Origin: Saccoglossus kowalevskii
Taxonomy: Eukaryota > Hemichordata > Enteropneusta > Harrimaniidae
Direction: 5' to 3'
Length of the DNA: 30,945 nucleotides
Assembly: GCF_000003605.2 (NCBI RefSeq)
Contig: NW_003133360.1
Location: forward strand, 46,711 to 77,655
How positions within the stretch are numbered: position 1 is the stretch's first letter; every line of letters begins with the position of its first letter. Made by a program: the position numbers and the translations under genes. This document shows positions 1 to 9,170 of this stretch, piece by piece. The notes below the pieces were generated by a model that searched no databases, had not been told where the DNA came from, and saw nothing but the letters and a program-made list of their open reading frames with translations.

Positions 1-540
1 CCCCCAGGTCACCTTTGGGCAAGGTGTAGTACCTGTCAGCCTTGGGTGCCAACTTCCCACATAAAATGTTTGGTTGACGTCAGTAAGGGCATACGGTCAT
101 AAAAACCTTGCACCAACAGATCCGCATAGGTGGACAATATTTTATGTAAATATGTATATATACGTTTCAGTTTTCCTTAGCATTTGGCAGGGGGGGATCG
201 TAACCTCTTGTAGTGAGAACCAGTGTGACTGGCCTGCCAACGGGATGCTAAGGTTTTTATAGTAAAAGTTATCAGTCCCTTTCGTTAATGTAATTTCGTT
301 TTATTTATCCGTATATCAAAAATCACTATATTAGAAGCACATCTTCATTACACATAAAGCATTGTGTTTATTGCATGCAAAATCATTGAAATATGTCTTA
401 TTTTAACCATAGACTTGTCGTTGCCCTTTATTTTTACAGTAGGCATATGTGCTTCTAATAAAGACAATGATTAGGGTGATTCCAAGTAGCTATGGTTTAA
501 CAATTGATGAAATAATGACCATACATTAGTACATTAAAAT
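1..540. other. Intergenic AT-rich sequence, no gene seen
   Basis: No reading frame here has protein-like composition or splice-compatible flanks. A 62-codon open frame at 74-262 lacks any recognisable motif. Nothing else is seen apart from a short G run near 190. Confidence 0.6.
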
Positions 541-1420
541 TATGCATATTAAGAAACACTTCTGAAACTAATAACAGGTAATTAATATGCATAGATTTCA
601 ACCCTGAAGTAATCAGATCTGTGGATTATCTAAAAGCACATATGTACCTAGTTGTATTAACATTTGATCAGTGGTACACATCATAAATTGGTTAATTTAT
701 GAAAATTAGGTAATTAGTAGGTAAAACAAAATTTAATCCTAAACTGAACATGTATATGACTTATCTCTAGGCATCTACATGTGGTTGAGGTAATGGTGAA
801 AAAGTTAAATATTGGCTAATTTCAACCGAAATTTTATCAGGTCTGAGTATTATTATAGAGTGTCTATGTACCATGTTTTATTAAAATCTTTGAATAGTAC
901 TTGAGAAACAAGTGAAAATGCTTAAAACTGGCTAATTAATATGCAAATTAGGTCAATGATTTGCACTGGATTTCAACCAACCAAAACTAATCAGTACTGC
1001 GCATTATCCAAGAGCATCTATATACCAATTTTCATTGAAAACTGTTTAATACGAATACATAGTACAGAAACCAGTGAAAATATTTAAAATTGTCTGATTA
1101 ATATGCTAATTAGATAATTAATATGCACATAATTTCAATCAAAACTAATTAACCATGCGTAATAACGGTTAACATCTATATACCAAGTTCCATTGAAAGC
1201 TGTTTAATACTAATACATAGTACATGAGAAACCAGTGAAATTATTTAAAATTGGCTAATTAATATGCTAATTAGGTAATTGGGCATTACCCTGGAGCATC
1301 TATGTATCAAGTTTCATTCAAATCTGATTATTGGTTCTTGAGATCAGTGGAACAGACATACACACAGATACACAGATGCACTAACCGCAAATACTTCAAT
1401 TGTATGCTTCACACACCAGA
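540..1420 (+). repeat. Degenerate tandem array, ~125-160 bp units (family A, copy 1)
   Basis: A motif close to CATCTATGTACCAAGTTTCA recurs near 644, 770, 868, 1014, 1172 and 1298. Each copy is followed by a block like GAGAAACCAGTGAAA and then an AT block with ATGCTAATTAGGTAATTA or ATGCAAATTAG. The last unit ends in a CA/ACAGATA-rich tail at about 1345-1380. The same family, in the same orientation and with the same kind of tail, forms the array at 12380-13560. Units have diverged by substitutions and indels, so the array is old. Confidence 0.75.
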
Positions 1421-1600
1421 GTTACAAAGGTTTGTGATATAATTATCTATAAATAAAAGTTATATTGCACATGAGATTTTAGTTAACTAATTTTAAAATC
1501 TGTAATTAGTATGATTCATTTACATCCGTAATAATGAATAGGTTTTAAATACATCCTTAGTTGTCATGCTAATTGTTTGGTCTTATGGTATCTGTGCAGT

Positions 1601-2407
1601 ATCTATTACAGGTCACTGTGTTATATCTATTACAGGTAATTGTGATATATCCGTTACAGGTCACTGTGTTATATCTATTACAGGTAATTGTGATATATCC
1701 GTTACAGGTAATTGTGATATATCCATTACAGGTAATTGTGATATATCCGTTACAGGTAATTGTGATATATCTGTTACAGGTAATTGTGATATATCCGTTA
1801 CAGGTAATTGTGATATATCTGTTACAGGTAATTGTGATATATCCATTACAGGTAATTGTGATATATCTGTTACAGGTAATTGTGATATATCCGTTACAGG
1901 TAATTGTGATATATCTGTTACAGGTAATTGTGATATATCCGTTACAGGTAATTGTGATATATCTGTTACAGGTAATTGTGATATATCCATTACAGGTAAT
2001 TGTGATATATCTATTACAGGTAATTGTGATACATATGTTAGAAGTAATTGTGATACATCCATTACAAGTAATTGTGATACATCCATTGTAGGTAATTTAG
2101 ATACATCCATTACAGGTAATTGCGATATATATTCATTACAGGTAATTGTGAAATATTAGTGACGGGTAATTTTGATACATTCGCTACAGGTAATTATGAT
2201 ATACCCATTACAAGTAATTGTGATACATCTGTTGCAGGTAATTGTGATATATCCGTTACAGGTAATTGTGATACATATGTTGCAGCTAATTGTGATATAT
2301 CCGTTACAAGTAATTGTGATTTATTCGTTGCAGGTAATTGTGATACATATGTTACAGATAATTGGTGACATATCCGTTGCAGGTAATTGTGATATATCCG
2401 TTACAGG
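1601..2407 (+). repeat. 24-bp minisatellite, left block
   Basis: About 34 monomers with consensus ATTACAGGTAATTGTG plus ATATATCC (24 bp). Common variants change the last positions (ATCT, ATCC) and the first (GTTACAGG, ATTACAGG). Because 24 is a multiple of three and the unit has no stop in several frames, long open frames appear on both strands; they encode only octapeptide repeats and are artefacts of the period. Monomers become more divergent after about 2030. The block ends at GTTACAGG, where a foreign element is inserted. Confidence 0.95.
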
Positions 2408-2790
2408 CCCGGGGGGGGGTACTTGCAACAAATACTGACAGGGGTGTGTAGCTGGTTGTTTGAAACCCCTACCCCTTATCAGACAGAAATAAACTCAAAT
2501 TTCCTACCCCTATTCAGACAAAATGTGGATATTTGACACCTCTTTCAAGACAGTAAGCATAAATGGTACCAAGGAAAAAGCAGATGGACTCCCGAAGATG
2601 GACTTTGACGATCGAAATGAAGTTACAGAAAGAAAAAATCAGCTTCATTCTTCTGATTGTTGGATCACTCAAGCTCTAGAGACAGTCTGTGGAAAATATG
2701 AACACTTTTTTAGACAGAAATAATGAAAAAGGATACTCCTTGTCAGACAGACAGGGTAAAATAACACTTCAATGTGTGTACCCCCCCAGG
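2408..2790. mobile_element. 383-bp inserted element with G/C-run terminal inverted repeats
   Basis: This segment breaks the 24-bp array. Its left end is CCC followed by nine G and TAC. Its right end is GTAC followed by seven C and AGG, so the ends are imperfect inverted repeats. The array octamer GTTACAGG sits on both sides (2400-2407 and 2791-2798), as expected for an 8-bp target duplication. Interior direct repeats of the type CAGACAGAAATAA occur near each end. A 66-codon open frame at 2523-2723 has no known motif. An 8-bp duplication is typical of hAT elements, but the tandem context makes the duplication ambiguous. Confidence 0.6.
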
Positions 2791-5430
2791 GTTACAGGTG
2801 ATTGAGATACATCTGTTGCAGATAATTGTGATATATCTATTACAGGTAATTGTGATACATCTGTTGCAGATAATTGTAATATATCCGTTACAGGTGATTA
2901 TGATACATCCGTTACAGGTGATTGTGATACATCCGTTACAGGTGATTGTGATATATTCATTACAGGTAATTGTGATACATCCTTTACATGTAGATGTGAT
3001 ATATCTATTACAGGTAATTATGATATATCCATTACAGGTAATTGTGATATATCCGTTGCAGGTAATTGTAATGCATCTGTTGCAGGTAATTGTGATATAT
3101 CTATTACAGGTAATTGTGATATATCTATTACAGGTGATTGTGATACATCTTTTACAGGTAATTGTGATATATCTATTACAGGTAATTGTGATATATCCAT
3201 TACAGGTAATTGTGATATATCTTTTACAGGTAATTGTAATACATATGTTGCAGGTAATTGTAATACATTTGTTGCAGGTAATTGTAATACATCTGTTGCA
3301 GGTAATTGTAATACATATGTTGCAGGTAGATGTGATATATCTATTACAGGTGATTGTGATATATCCATTACAGGTAATTGTGATATATCCGTTGCAGGTA
3401 ATTGTGATATATCTATTACAGGTAATTGTGATATATCTATTACAGGTAATTGTGATACATCCTTTACAGGTAATTGTGATATATATATTACAGGTAATTG
3501 TGATACATCCTTTACAGGTAATTGTGATATATCTATTACAGGTAATTGTGATATATCTATTACAGGCAAGTGTGATACATCCTTTACAGGTAAGTGTGAT
3601 ATAGGTAATTGTGATATATCTATTACAGGTAATTGTGATACATCCTTTACAGGTAGATGTGATATATCTATTACAGGTAATTGTGATATATCTATTACAG
3701 GTAATTGTGATACATCCTTTACAGGTAATTGTGATATATATATTACAGGTAATTGTGATATATCTATTACAGGTAAGTGTGATACATCCTTTACAGGTAA
3801 GTGTGATATATCTATTACAGGTAATTGTGATATATCTATTACAGGTAATTGTGATACATCCTTTACAGGTAGATGTGATATAGCTATTACAGGTAATTGT
3901 GATATATCTATTACAGGTAATTGTGATACATCCTTTACAGGTAATTGTGATATATCTATTACAGGTAATTGTGATACATCCTTTACAGGTAATTGTGATA
4001 TATATATTACAGGTAATTGTGATATATCTATTACAGGTAAGTGTGATACATCCATTACAGGTAATTGTGATACATCCTTTACAGGTAATTGTGATATATC
4101 TATTACAGGCAATTGTGATACATCCTTTACAGGTAGATGTGATATATCTATTACAGGTGATTGTGATATATCCATTTCAGGTAATTGTGATATATCCGTT
4201 GCAGGTAATTGTGATATATCTATTACAGGTAATTATGATATATCCATCACAGGTAATTGTGATATATCTATTACAGGTAATTGTGATACATCCTTTACAG
4301 GTAGATGTGATATATCTATTACAGGTGATTGTGATATATCCATTTCAGGTAATTGTGATATATTCGTTGCAGGTAATTGTGATATATCTATTACAGGTAA
4401 TTATGATACATCCTTTACAGGTAATTGTGATATATCTATTACAGGTAATTGTGATACATCCTTTACAGGTAATTGTGATATATATATTACAGGTAATTGT
4501 GATATATCTATTACAGGTAAGTGTGATACATCCATTACAGGTAATTGTGATACATCCTTTACAGGTAATTGTGATATATCTATTACAGGTAATTGTGATA
4601 TATCTATTACAGGTAATTGTGATACATCCTTTACAGGTAATTGTGATATATCTATTACAGGTAATTGTGATACATCCTTTACAGGTAATTGTGATATATA
4701 TATTACAGGTAATTGTGATATATCTATTACAGGTAAGTGTGATACATCCATTACAGGTAATTGTGATACATCCTTTACAGGTAATTGTGATATATCTATT
4801 ACAGGCAATTGTGATACATCCTTTACAGGTAGATGTGATATATCTATTACAGGTGATTGTGATATATCCATTTCAGGTAATTGTGATATATCCGTTGCAG
4901 GTAATTGTGATATATCTATTACAGGTAATTATGATATATCCATCACAGGTAATTGTGATATATCTATTACAGGTAATTGTGATACATCCTTTACAGGTAG
5001 ATGTGATATATCTATTACAGGTGATTGTGATATATCCATTTCAGGTAATTGTGATATATTCGTTACAGGTAATTGTGATATATCTATTACAGGTAATTAT
5101 GATATATCCATCACAGGTAATTGTGATATATCCATTACAGGTAATTGTGATATATCTGTTACAGGTAATTGTGATATATCTATTACAGGTAATTGTGATA
5201 TATCCGTTACAGGTAATTTTAATACATTTGTTGCAGGTAATCGTGATATATCTATTACAGGTAATTGTGATACATCAGTTGCAGGTAATTGTAAAACAAT
5301 TGTTGCAGGTAATTGTGATATATATATTACAGATAATTGTGATATATATATTACAGGTAATTGTGATACATCCATTGCAGGCAATTGTGATATATCCATT
5401 ACAGGTAATTGTAATACATCTGTTGCAGGT
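2791..5430 (+). repeat. 24-bp minisatellite, right block with higher-order structure
   Basis: About 110 monomers of the same 24-bp unit as at 1601-2407. Variant monomers (TAGATGTG, TGATTGTG, TAAGTGTG, CCATTTCAGG, CCTTTACAGG) form a higher-order pattern. A block of roughly 470-480 bp near 3930-4400 recurs with essentially the same variant order at about 4626-5090, an offset of 696 bp or 29 monomers. Inside it, a 168-bp (7-monomer) duplication is also visible (about 4135 and 4303). A truncated monomer lies at about 3600. The array ends at 5430 inside the decayed 3' exon of the minus-strand SANT gene. Confidence 0.95.
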
Positions 5431-5972
5431 GCATGAAGTAATGATCGTGGTATATCAATTGAATCATTCAGTTTTCTTTTCTTTGTGGTAATCTCTTCAT
5501 CATTTTCTAATCTTCGTTTATTTCCTAGAGTTGTTTTAATGCTGCTGGCATCATGTTGCATGATGGTATTATTATAGTCACATGTGTTTTTCATTGTACA
5601 CTCTTGGTCTATTCCAGTATTAGCAAGTTTTAGTGCAAGATCACTTTCCATAACATTGGAGCTTTCCGTTTATTTTACACCAGTCTATATTGTTTCACTG
5701 CTTTCAATTTCTGGAAAAGCAGTACTATGAATATAATGTTGTTGTATTTTCTCTCCTTTATTGACAATCTTTAGATATTGTTTAACTGTTATTTCCTTTT
5801 CGGGTTTTACTTTTAATTATTCTTCTTTTTCATCTTTTTTCCATAATTTAGCAGGCTTTCCATTTCTTATTCTTTCTTTGTTCTCTTCAGCCCTTCTTAT
5901 TTTCAGTTCTATCTCTTTCTCCCTCAAACGCTGTTTGTCTCTTCTATCTTTCTTGTTTTTCTTCAGTTTAAG
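5431..5972 (-). pseudogene. Last exon (E8) of the SANT-domain gene, interrupted by stops
   Basis: On the minus strand an acceptor (TTGTTTTAG) precedes 5972. The phase-0 frame that follows reads a Lys/Glu/Arg-rich, coiled-coil-like stretch of about 50 residues starting LKLKKNKKDRRD. It then meets TAA at 5817-5819, TAG at 5685-5687 and TAA at 5670-5672. Between and after these stops the frame still looks protein-like: a basic NLS-like KKRKL occurs after an acidic NDEE, and the frame finally enters the 24-bp array, reading octapeptide repeats down to 5097. Persistence of one frame through several stops with no frameshift suggests either a 3' UTR with residual coding character or a recently inactivated exon. 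The true 3' end is unknown. Confidence 0.45.
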
Positions 5973-6118
5973 CTAAAACAATGGTATGAAAAAATGGTAT
6001 GTAGAAGATATTGAGCAGCAATTGTTATTGTTGCATATTGGCAGTTACTGATTTGTATTAAAATATTAAGTTACCAACCATGACCTTATCATGAAAATAG
6101 TATTTGTTTAATACTTAC

Positions 6119-6211
6119 AAATATTTCAGTTTCTGTAAGTTTGACCAGGATAGAATTCCGCTAACATAGGTAATAATATTCTACACATTGGTTAGCTGAT
6201 TTACTACTGAC
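6119..6211 (-). CDS. Exon 7 of the SANT-domain gene: SANT helix 3, with in-frame TAG
   Basis: The acceptor is ATTACTACAG before 6211 and the donor is TTT|GTAAGT after 6119. The exon is 93 nt, phase 0 at both ends. It reads VSSKSANQCVEYYYLC, then TAG at 6161-6163, then RNSILVKLTETEIF. The motif K-S-x-x-Q-C-V-E-Y-Y-Y is characteristic of the third SANT helix in ELM2-SANT corepressor subunits (RCOR, MIER, MTA, TRERF1/MIDEAS/ZNF541). In those families the next residues are usually W-K-K/R; here Trp is replaced by Cys and the following codon is a stop. If the stop is real, the product ends inside the SANT fold. Confidence 0.6.
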
Positions 6212-6347
6212 CTGTAGTAATAAAAATAATACAATATTAATCATTTGACAAATATCAGAAACTAGTGTATATTTTACATATACTGTGAAGTGGAAAAACA
6301 TGTAAAAATTCATATATTGTAAAATTCAATTTAAAATAATCTCTTAC

Positions 6348-6439
6348 CCATTTAGAAGCTTTATGGAAGTTTGTTCTAAATTTAAGTACAGCCTCTTCAA
6401 GTAATTTAACTTCCCATTCATTCCAAGGCTTATCAATTA
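6348..6439 (-). CDS. Exon 6 of the SANT-domain gene: SANT helices 1-2
   Basis: The acceptor is TTGTTTTCAG before 6439 and the donor is TGG|GTAAGA after 6348. The exon is 92 nt, entering at phase 1 and leaving at phase 0. It encodes a segment with PWNEWEVKLLEEAV, then LKFRTNFHKASKW. The pattern W-x3-E-x2-L-x-E-A-x3-F-x-x-x-F-x-x-A is the usual start of a SANT domain, where the helices bind histone tails or HDACs. Together with exon 7 this makes a nearly complete three-helix SANT unit. The intron position inside the domain and the matching phases argue for a real gene rather than chance similarity. Confidence 0.65.
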
Positions 6440-6553
6440 CTGAAAACAATGTATATGGAAATTAATATGATAGCCTATATAAGCATTTTTAGGTTAAATT
6501 TCAAAATCAATATATAATATATTAGATGAATGAGTAAAATAACAAAAACTGAC

Positions 6554-6649
6554 CTTGAATCTGTTCTTTGTCAGTGTCTATATCATTTAAACAATCCTCT
6601 TTTTTAGGTATTATGCATCCACTGAATATTCTTGTTAGGTTTGCATGCA
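6554..6649 (-). CDS. Exon 5 of the SANT-domain gene
   Basis: The acceptor is CTTTGTTTCAG and the donor is CAAG|GTCAGT. The exon is 96 nt, phase 1 in and phase 1 out. It reads LHANLTRIFSGCIIPKKED, then CLNDIDTDKEQIQ. In ELM2-SANT proteins the segment after the ELM2 core contains a leucine-rich helix followed by a longer helical link of about 40-60 residues. Here only about 18 residues separate this part from the SANT exon, so the linker is shortened. Assigning it to the ELM2 domain is an inference from position and weak pattern only. Confidence 0.5.
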
Positions 6650-6850
6650 CTGAAACAAAGTTAACAAATATGATAACAATCTCATGTTGTTTACATACAA
6701 TATTACGTAATAGATATCATGTGTAAATCAATTCACTGTAATGAGTGACCACACAGCCATGGAAGGAAGAAGGCATGACACATAAAACAACATAAGATAT
6801 GTGTTTTTTTAAATTAAAATGATCAGCAGTCTTGAAAGGAAAATACTTAC

Positions 6851-6952
6851 ATTCATCAGAATTCTTATATTTGTCTACATCATCAGGATGCCAAAGGAGT
6901 TCACTACGAATTTGACACTGTTGTCTATCTTTTATTCTTTCTTCCATTGTTA
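6851..6952 (-). CDS. Exon 4 of the SANT-domain gene: ELM2-like segment
   Basis: The acceptor is TCTATTTTAG before 6952 and the donor is GAAT|GTAAGT after 6851. The exon is 102 nt, phase 1 in and phase 1 out. It reads MEERIKDRQQCQIRSELLWH, then PDDVDKYKNSDE. The short motif L-L-W-x-P near the middle matches the L-x-W-x-P that marks the core of ELM2 domains, which recruit HDAC1/2 next to SANT domains. The two exons that follow and the SANT exons have compatible phases, so this exon most likely belongs to the same transcript. Confidence 0.5.
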
Positions 6953-7008
6953 CTAAAATAGAATATATCAAGACAATAAATACAAATGATTTACATTTAC
7001 ATGTCTAC

Positions 7009-7170
7009 TGATGTTTTTGTCAAATTCTAGTTCCTTTAAAGGAACCACCATTCCCATATGACCTTTGACGTTTGCAGATTTGGATGTTTTGGTCATTCTA
7101 TTGATATTTTGTATCGGTTTTGTAAGAACTTCACCAGCATTATTATAACTGTGACAACAAAAATGATAAC
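7009..7170 (-). CDS. Exon 3 of the SANT-domain gene
   Basis: The acceptor is TTAACTACAG before 7170. The best phase-compatible donor is ATCA|GTAGAC after 7009, which is weak; GTAAAT sites lie a few bases downstream but would break the frame. The exon is 162 nt, phase 1 in and phase 1 out. It carries GHMGMVVPLKELEFDKN near its end. A hydrophobic-Pro segment shortly upstream of L-x-W-x-P is common at the start of ELM2 domains, but this is only suggestive. No other domain is recognised. Confidence 0.4.
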
Positions 7171-7633
7171 CTGTAGTTAATAAGATGTGTAATATGAATA
7201 GAATTGTTGTATACTACCTACATGTGCCATGCTATAATGCTGTCTTGCAAAAAGTCTATGAACTATTATCTTATTATTTTTGTTGTTTGTTGTTGCTAAC
7301 TCAACACAACTTCCTACAAAAATACATTTCTGATTGCTTAATTGTTATATAAATCATGCTAAAACAAAAAACCCTATACTAACACTTGTATTATATCTGC
7401 TTCTAACTTATTACTCTGACTGCTCTGTGATAGTGACACACCAGATATTCTTGGACAACATGCACACCCTCTTGGGTGATGTTTTTTGCCCAAGTAGATC
7501 TGACAGGTCTGAAACTATACTTTTGTTGATACGGGGTTGATGACTGTAATGAACCGAACAAACATAAATAAAACAAATGAACAAATAATAAAGAACAAAT
7601 AAAAAAATAAAGTGCGCAGTTTGTCAACATAAC

Positions 7634-7748
7634 CTTTCTGTGATGTACCTACACACTTTCCAATGGTAGACATTGTCGAGTCATTTTTTATTTGAGGGGT
7701 CTGTTCCTCTGATTGCACTTGTACAGCTTGAGCTTTGTCCACACTGTT
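7634..7748 (-). CDS. Exon 2 of the SANT-domain gene
   Basis: The donor is AAAG|GTTATG after 7634 (phase 1), which matches exon 3. The 5' edge is uncertain. A phase-compatible AG at 7749-7750 keeps the frame open but has a purine-rich, poor tract. A better-looking acceptor (TTCATGTTAG, exon from 7784) also has the correct phase but brings two TGA codons in its first three codons. The reading (NSVDKAQAVQVQSEEQ and on) is Gln/Ser/Lys-rich and looks disordered. The double TGA under the better acceptor is another sign of decay, or of a cryptic acceptor in use. Confidence 0.4.
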
Positions 7749-7844
7749 CTTTTTACGTTCTTCAATATAGTAGGGTCATTGTCACTAACATGAACACATT
7801 GGTGCCAAAAGAAAGCCCTCATTGATTTAAATAAATTGATAAAC

Positions 7845-8255
7845 CTGCAAAGCACTTTCTTTCATTGATGGTCCAGCTTCCACTAGTAAATGTGATTTAG
7901 AATCGATTGTCTTTTGATTATCACTCTCACTATAATGTTCTGTCACAATTGTTTCCGATTGTATCTCACTAATAGAGTACACTGATGATACAGCAATTGT
8001 CTGTTCATCAACCACAGGCATAACAGATTTCAATGGGAATGTTATATGAATACCTCCAGAATGTACTTCCAGTGCATTCTGAGTCTGCTGTTTTTTCACA
8101 TGATTCACTTGTTGCATAGATGATTTAAATTTGTCTTTTGAAGATTTTATTCTTGTGTATGATTCAGCCATACATGTAGCATCATTTTCAAGCAATGACG
8201 GTGTGTTAACAGCTAAACGCTCACTACGTTCCGACAGCATCAATAACTTGTTCAT
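7845..8255 (-). CDS. Exon 1 of the SANT-domain gene (start codon exon)
   Basis: Opens with ATG at 8253-8255 and stays open for 137 codons to a CAG|GTTTAT donor. The reading is Ser/Glu/Gln-rich, beginning MNKLLMLSERSERLAVN, with no domain I recognise; it resembles the disordered N-termini of transcription cofactors. Chaining exons 1-7 (phases 0,1,1,1,1,0) gives 342 codons before the TAG in exon 7. The protein would be nuclear, in a chromatin or HDAC complex, if the SANT/ELM2 reading is right. The first ~60 bp of this exon and its 5' flank have a second copy at 9075-9140. A 5S-rRNA-like element lies about 175-235 bp upstream. Confidence 0.5.
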
Positions 8256-8427
8256 TGAAATTAGAGAAAATTTGAAAACTTTCCATTAATTTTGGAAAAC
8301 ACATAAATCTACGAGTCTCTACTATAAATGATTAACAACACAGTAACAAAGAATGTACGAACGTTGCGCCATATCTTTTGCATCTGTGTGATGAAACGAA
8401 CACGAAAAAATCCAACTTGTTGTTCAC

Positions 8428-8490
8428 TCAAAAAGTCTCCAATGCAAGTACTAACCACGCCCGATTGAGCCGTACTTTAGACATGCGTCA
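8428..8490 (-). ncRNA. 5S-rRNA-derived element (SINE-like fragment) upstream of the SANT gene
   Basis: On the minus strand the core TCGGGCGTGGTTAGTACTTG followed by CATTGGAGAC aligns with the internal control region of eukaryotic 5S rRNA (TCGGGCCTGGTTAGTACTTG, GATGGGTGAC), with only a few mismatches as I recall the 5S consensus. The rest of 5S is missing, so this is not a functional 5S gene. It shares the CAATCGGGCGTG block with the copy at 16808-16904, so it belongs to a dispersed family. SINE3-type elements have 5S-derived heads, which makes that the best guess. Confidence 0.6.
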
Positions 8491-8559
8491 ATCACCTATC
8501 CACTCCGCTGCACGAGTTATTTGAAAATGACCCGAATTGGCGGCTATTTCATGTTATGA

Positions 8560-9170
8560 AATGTTTCAAAATTGATATCCTTTGCACAAGTAACGTTTTG
8601 AATTGACCTATGACCTCTGCATGCGTCGAGTAAAACTACGCTAATTTAAAGGCAATTTACAAAATATTTATTCACATTTTAGAACTTTTTTCTATGGGAC
8701 TTGTTAATATAATATCATATCCCAAATGAATCTACCAATTTTTTCTTCGATTTTTCGGTTCGCTGTTGTGATAATCTGCTTATACATGGGGCATTTACGA
8801 GACATTTACTTAATATTTTCGAAATTTAACTGCGGGGGTTGGCATGACAATGACTTAGGTCAAATATACAAGTAACTTCGCCAACTTTTCAATCGCATTT
8901 TCCAACTTTGCATGCTGTTTTTCAACATTTCACAGTCAGCTCATGTAACAATCTGCTATATAGGCTGCTTTCATCTGGCTTTTATTCATTTTTTTGACTT
9001 TACAATTGCGCGGTTCTGCATGCCAACAACTTAAGACAAATATACTAACTTTGCAATCACTTTGAACAGCTTTGCACGGTGTGTTAACAGCTTACCGCCC
9101 ACTACGTTTCGACATCAAATTAGAGAATATTTGAAAACCCTGTTACCTGCTTATGCTGCAGTTCTCTCTG
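8560..9170 (+). repeat. Degenerate ~155-170 bp repeats (family B, copy 1) plus duplicated SANT-gene 5' end
   Basis: Related blocks recur here and at 10055-10620 and 17230-17500. They share the motifs GACCTATGACCTCT, ATCGCTTTTCACAACTTTG, a CAGTCTGGTAAC-like block and TTTAACTGCG-GGTTCGG. Near the end, 9075-9140 (GGTGTGTTAACAGCTTACCG and on) repeats 8197-8280, which holds the first codons and 5' flank of the SANT gene, with a ~20-bp deletion. No gene is seen. Confidence 0.6.

Noticed and set aside
1601-5430. CRISPR-like array
   Set aside because: The 24-bp units are directly adjacent with no unique spacers, and the genome is eukaryotic.
1566-5491. Long open frames of 149-530 codons on both strands with VIVIYLLQ or DISQLPV octapeptide repeats
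   Set aside because: The 24-bp period is a multiple of three and the monomer lacks stops in several frames on both strands. The frames overlap each other and have no independent coding signal.
5761-5976. Plus-strand 71-codon Ser/Phe-rich open frame
   Set aside because: It is the complement of the Lys/Glu-rich exon 8 reading on the minus strand, which has a proper acceptor and matching phase.
5670-6163. Reassigned genetic code (TAA/TAG read as glutamine) to explain stops in the SANT gene
   Set aside because: EHD in the same window is intact and ends at a TAG exactly where the family's C-terminus is expected. Any stop is one transition away from a Gln or Arg codon, so the pattern is not informative.
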